Assembly: GCA_013141015.1 (NCBI GenBank)
Contig: JABFRT010000048.1
Coordinates: forward strand, 1-35,463
Reading direction: 5' to 3'
Origin: Hyphomicrobium sp.
Lineage (GTDB): Bacteria; Pseudomonadota; Alphaproteobacteria; Rhizobiales; Hyphomicrobiaceae
Length of the DNA stretch: 35,463 nt
Both the position numbers and the translations under genes were made by a program. Below the pieces are notes generated by a model. It worked only from the letters and a program-made list of their open reading frames with translations. It was not told the origin of the DNA and made no database searches. Shown here in pieces: positions 31,754-35,463 of the stretch (position 1 is the stretch's first letter; each line of letters starts with the position of its first letter).

Positions 31754-33139
31754 ATGCACCGCCGGAAAAATGCGCGCCGATATCTGGTTCAGACCGCGCT
31801 TATGGCGGGCGTTGCTACTGTTTGTTTGCCGGTGTCACCGGCGCGCGCCGCCGACCTCGGCGGCAATTGCTGCGCCGATCTCGAAGAGCGGATTGCGGAG
31901 CTTGAGGCGACGACGGGGGGCAAGGGCAATCAAAAGGTTTCTTTGACGATTGAAGGCCGGCGTGGGGGGCATGTTCGGCCTGGAAATTTGGGGCCAGGTA
32001 GCGTGATTGGTCATTGGAGAGCCGATTCGGTGGTGACCTTCAGCAAGGGCAGCTACGATGTCATCGTGCCGGCTGGCTTGCACGGCCAAGTGAACGTGGT
32101 CACTCCGGGCACTCCCTATCTCAAGGCTGGCCGCGGGCGCGTCCTCGTTCTCGACACGTCGTCATTTACCCACGAGGATCATGCGCGCCGTAGTGTGTTC
32201 AATAGTGTGGATCAGACACTTGGTGGGGCTCTCGGCGGCTCGATTGCGTGTGCAGCGCCTGCTGATGAGGCAGCGCCGCTTATGCCTCAACAATGCGCGC
32301 GGCGTGGCGTTTGGGCTTCGGCGATTGGCGGATACACCGATATTGATGCAACCCGGACGGCATTCGCCGCCGGGCAAACGTTGGTTGGCGGATTGGCTGG
32401 CGCGCACTTCGATGCCGCGCCCGGCATCACGGCTGGACTATTCGGCGGCTTTGCAGAGACAGACTTATCGACGGAGTATGACGCCGAGCACGTCGAAACA
32501 TCGTTCGCCATTGCCGGTGCGTTTGCGCGGTTACGCAAGGACCAAGGTTTCGCTGACCTCAGTGTGACGGGGCTTTGGAGTGACAGCGACCGCCGCCGCG
32601 ACATCGCCAGCAACATCGGCGGCGCAGGCCATTTCGAAACGGTAACAGCCAATGCCAATGGCTGGATGATTTCGCCGGCGCTGACACTCGGCCTGCGATT
32701 GCCTGTTGCTGCCGAAACGACGCTCGTGCCAGCCATCAAGCTGCGCGGAACGATAGGTCAATCCGGAGGCTATTCGGAAACAGGGGCGTTTTCCGCGATA
32801 TCTATCGGCGCCCGTGACATTGCCGACTTGGACAGCCGCATCGAAGTGAGTGTTCACAAGAGTTTTGCTGTATCCGAAAGCCTTTCAGGCGTGGTTCGCG
32901 CAACAGCTGGCGTGTCGTACTTCGGCATATTTGGAGATCGCACGTTCCATGGCCCCGTGCGCGGTATTGAAGGGAGCACTTCAACCGTCAACGAAATAAG
33001 CGAATTCGGCGGCTATGCCGGCCTCGGCCTGGACGTGCCTTTATCCGATACAGCCTCACTTTTCGCCGACACCGAAATGCACCTGACAGACCGCGCCCAA
33101 TCAATCTCCGGGTTCGGCGGCGTGAAGGTGAGGTTTTGA
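31754..33139 (+). CDS. Outer-membrane protein: porin-like N-terminus joined to an autotransporter-type barrel
   Basis: The protein is about 461 aa. Signal peptide: MHRRKNARRYLVQTALMAGV and on to SPARA, cut near residue 32. The mature start ADLGGNCCADLEERIAELEATT resembles the N-terminal coiled segment of alphaproteobacterial Omp2b-type porins, and the next KGNQKVSLTIEGR resembles their first strand. The porin barrel does not follow. Instead comes a short beta-rich passenger-like part (residues 70-140) and from about residue 175 a barrel of autotransporter type (GVWASAIGGYTDID, AGLFGGFAETDL, SFAIAGAFARLR), ending GFGGVKVRF with terminal Phe. ATG 31754 follows GGAG; the frame opens five codons earlier. 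It stands alone. The mixed origin is an observation by eye and needs a domain search. Confidence 0.7.
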   Translation: MHRRKNARRYLVQTALMAGVATVCLPVSPARAADLGGNCCADLEERIAELEATTGGKGNQKVSLTIEGRRGGHVRPGNLGPGSVIGHWRADSVVTFSKGSYDVIVPAGLHGQVNVVTPGTPYLKAGRGRVLVLDTSSFTHEDHARRSVFNSVDQTLGGALGGSIACAAPADEAAPLMPQQCARRGVWASAIGGYTDIDATRTAFAAGQTLVGGLAGAHFDAAPGITAGLFGGFAETDLSTEYDAEHVETSFAIAGAFARLRKDQGFADLSVTGLWSDSDRRRDIASNIGGAGHFETVTANANGWMISPALTLGLRLPVAAETTLVPAIKLRGTIGQSGGYSETGAFSAISIGARDIADLDSRIEVSVHKSFAVSESLSGVVRATAGVSYFGIFGDRTFHGPVRGIEGSTSTVNEISEFGGYAGLGLDVPLSDTASLFADTEMHLTDRAQSISGFGGVKVRF

Positions 33140-33187
33140 TGGCGGCGGCGGCTGCGGCCACGTCCGCAAGTGCTTTTGGGTGCACGA

Positions 33188-33490
33188 ATGCCAACAGAAA
33201 TTGATGACGAATTCTATGAGCGTGCTGACGAACACATACATCTGGCGAACGCACAAATGGCAAACGCAAGACGGGGCGTCGTTAGCGCTTCGTTTATGTA
33301 TGCTGCGGCGCGCTTCAACGCCTACGTTAGCGCTTGCAACGCGCAGTCACGCGAGCATCTAATCGCCGAGCGGCAGGCGACGATCGACTATTTCACCGAG
33401 CAGTATCGCTTGGCACTGACCGAAAATCTTGATGACTATATTTCGTGCTTCGATGATGCAATGGCGCCGCCGTCAGACCAATCTTCGTAA
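33188..33490 (+). CDS. DUF3144-family protein, 100 aa
   Basis: This small soluble protein matches the DUF3144 pattern as I know it: DEFYERADEHIHLANAQMAN, VSASFMYAAARFNAYVSAC, then YFTEQYRLALTENLDDYISC. ATG 33188 starts MPTEIDDEFYE directly at the homology. The SD is weak, and a start six codons upstream is possible. It is 48 bases after the outer-membrane protein gene on the same strand, and converges with the small membrane protein gene at 33528. The biological role of the family is not established. Confidence 0.85.
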   Translation: MPTEIDDEFYERADEHIHLANAQMANARRGVVSASFMYAAARFNAYVSACNAQSREHLIAERQATIDYFTEQYRLALTENLDDYISCFDDAMAPPSDQSS

Positions 33491-33527
33491 AAATGTTCTC
33501 GATGACGAATTACTTTTTGCGAACGAC

Positions 33528-33743
33528 CTAACGGTGCGGGCCGATGTGCGCGCCCCGGCCTGTGAGCTGTCCGTCAATGTAGCTCATCGGACGCCACAGA
33601 TAGTAAAGCGCATGGCCAACGTCACCCTCGGGGAAGATCACGTAGCTGGCTTTGTCTTTCTCCCAAACTTCCGAGAACGACTGGCGGAAGCCGATATATC
33701 CGCCGACGTAGATCAAGAAAAGCAAGACGAGAAATTTTTTCAT
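33528..33743 (-). CDS. Small single-helix membrane or exported protein, 71 aa
   Basis: MKKFLVLLFLIYVGGYIGFR is a hydrophobic N-terminal helix, either an anchor or an uncleaved signal. The remainder (VWEKDKASYVIFPEGDVGHA, ALYYLWRPMSYIDGQL) is probably periplasmic and rich in aromatic residues. AGGAG 8 bases before ATG 33743 supports the gene. Function is unknown. It stands between a DUF3144 gene (convergent) and a REP-like hairpin region. Confidence 0.7.
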   Translation of the reverse strand: MKKFLVLLFLIYVGGYIGFRQSFSEVWEKDKASYVIFPEGDVGHALYYLWRPMSYIDGQLTGRGAHIGPHR

Positions 33744-33817
33744 CGCATGATCTCCTGATGCAAACCCACAGGTGTAATCCCGGCCGGAAAAATTCGTGCG
33801 TGCACGATTTTGAAGTA

Positions 33818-33882
33818 CCGGGACCCATCACTTCTGCTCAATTCAAAATGGGTCCCGGGTCTCGCAAGTGGGCTCGCCCGGG
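33818..33882. repeat. Paired hairpins, REP-like intergenic element
   Basis: CCGGGACCCAT (33818-33828) pairs with ATGGGTCCCGG (33848-33858). CCCGGG (33854-33859) can also pair with CCCGGG at 33877-33882 around TCTCGCAAGTGGGCTCG. Elements of the GGGTCCCGGGTCTCGC...GCTCGCCCGGGATGACA type are frequent between genes in alphaproteobacteria. It lies just past the end of the toxin-antitoxin-like operon and may terminate it. Confidence 0.75.
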
Positions 33883-33907
33883 ATGACATTGTGTGGTGCC
33901 GTTTTCA

Positions 33908-34093
33908 CTACTTTTTCGAGGGCGGCTGTATGGATGCTTTTCGACTGGGTTTCGGCATGAACACGCCACTCGTCGAATCTCGCGCGATGATCCGGCCTGC
34001 GCGTTCGTCACGGCTGCCGGTCTTGGCAGCAGCTGCGGCCCGTTTCAAAGCCTCGTTGACTTTGCCGATATCGAGTGTGCGTGCCTTGGTCAT
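33908..34093 (-). CDS. Small basic protein, putative antitoxin partner, 61 aa
   Basis: This strongly basic, Ala/Lys-rich small protein starts MTKARTLDIGKVNEALKRAA and ends KPSRKASIQPPSKK. ATG 34093 overlaps the TGA of the zeta-toxin-like gene by 4 bases, so the two are translated together. Size, charge and coupling fit an antitoxin, but the order is toxin first, and it does not look like the three-helix epsilon antitoxin. It could instead be a DNA-binding regulator of the pair. No named family was recognised. Confidence 0.6.
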   Translation of the reverse strand: MTKARTLDIGKVNEALKRAAAAAKTGSRDERAGRIIARDSTSGVFMPKPSRKASIQPPSKK

Positions 34094-34629
34094 TCGTCGT
34101 CCCAAGCCTCTGCAGGTAAGAAGTCGCCCTCTACGCTATCCCAAATATACCACTCATCCACGATTGGTTGGTAGTGCCGTTTGAAATACTCAAAGCTCTT
34201 CGAAAACCGCTGGCGCACGATATTATCTGGAATGCCATGTCCGCCAGCTTTGACCCGCTTTTGGACACGTTCAAGAGCACTTTCAACGTTTGGCAATCGC
34301 AAATAGACAAGTTCTACGGTGTACCCTTTTGCCTGCCAAACGGGAATCTTTTGAGCATACGACAACGATGCCAAAGTTGTTTCGAACATGAAGTCAGAGT
34401 TGGCGTTCACGAGGACGTCAATGTGGTGAAGCATGAGACGGCCAGCCCGCATGTTGACGACGCTGGCCATAAGTTCTGGCTCGGTCAGCAGGTCGCCGGA
34501 TGTCAAGAGGCGTGCGATCTCATCGGCGTTAACAAATGTGAATCGTTCTCGATCATCGGCGAGATACTGATTTGCAAATGTCGTTTTGCCCGCACCGTTT
34601 GGTCCGGCGACGATGATGATTTCCGGCAT
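34090..34629 (-). CDS. Zeta-toxin-like P-loop kinase
   Basis: This is a 179-aa P-loop protein starting MPEIIIVAGPNGAGKTTFAN with Walker A GPNGAGKTT at residues 9-17. It continues with RERFTFVNADEIARLL, where the Asp-Glu is at the expected substrate-binding site, and FMFETTLASLSYAQ, typical of zeta-toxin-like kinases. A conserved Arg is in VQKRVKAGGHGIPDNIVRQRF. True zeta toxins phosphorylate UDP-N-acetylglucosamine; many chromosomal relatives have unknown substrates. ATG 34629 fits the domain start although the frame opens to 34728. It overlaps the small basic gene downstream by 4 bases, and is 22 bases past the thiC end on the same strand. Confidence 0.85.
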   Translation of the reverse strand: MPEIIIVAGPNGAGKTTFANQYLADDRERFTFVNADEIARLLTSGDLLTEPELMASVVNMRAGRLMLHHIDVLVNANSDFMFETTLASLSYAQKIPVWQAKGYTVELVYLRLPNVESALERVQKRVKAGGHGIPDNIVRQRFSKSFEYFKRHYQPIVDEWYIWDSVEGDFLPAEAWDDE

Positions 34630-34651
34630 GCCTCTCGCCTGTTTGGTGTCC

Positions 34652-35463
<812 letters not shown>

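Overview
The window looks like chromosomal DNA of an alphaproteobacterium, most probably of the Hyphomicrobiales (Rhizobiales). This rests on gene content and protein resemblance, not on a database search. The signs are the order CoA-pyrophosphatase Nudix / DUF6111 membrane protein / CCA-adding enzyme, trmL beside a three-gene cytochrome bc1 operon (cytochrome b and c1 as separate genes), hemF, an HWE-family histidine kinase with a FixL-like PAS domain, ychF, and many short proteins of the kind common in rhizobia. No rRNA, tRNA, IS element, integrase or CRISPR array was seen.

Layout. 0-3 kb: a membrane sulfatase-fold (phosphoethanolamine-transferase-like) gene bracketed by a decayed copy and an intact copy of the same two-gene block. 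3-5.2 kb: minus-strand nudix-DUF6111-cca operon. 5.4-8 kb: an exported lysozyme-like protein, a 68-aa protein and an Old Yellow Enzyme. 8-11.1 kb: a response regulator and kinase pair, then hemF. 11.2-14.3 kb: an ABC exporter and an outer-membrane protein with an acidic, His-containing loop. 14.3-17.8 kb: trmL and petABC, where petA lacks a recognisable Tat/membrane anchor. 17.9-21.2 kb: small unknown proteins around a Crp/Fnr regulator, and a DUF937 protein. 21.6-26.3 kb: mtnP, apt, a zinc-ribbon gene, mtnA and a class II aldolase.

26.4-29.3 kb is an accessory island: a membrane-anchored, coiled-coil ParA-type ATPase with two small, mutually related helical proteins, then a decayed LuxR-type gene. 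29.5-35.5 kb: ychF, a long gene-poor stretch holding a 22-codon ORF with an exceptionally long Shine-Dalgarno sequence and its own terminator, a porin/autotransporter-like chimera, DUF3144, a small membrane protein, a zeta-toxin-like/antitoxin-like pair, and the frameshifted 3' part of thiC.

Genes that work together. MtnP, Apt, MtnA and the aldolase form a coherent route for 5'-methylthioadenosine and probably 5'-deoxyadenosine: adenine is recovered and the sugar phosphate ends as DHAP plus an aldehyde (the DHAP shunt). PetABC, HemF and the putative haem-PAS kinase all touch respiration or haem, but a regulatory link between them is only inference. The strongest candidates for something undescribed are the TM-coiled-coil-ParA three-gene operon and the tiny ORF with near-full anti-SD complementarity. 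Several frames are broken (thiC twice, the LuxR-like gene once, the petA N-terminus in an unclear way), so sequence error must be separated from real decay before these are interpreted.
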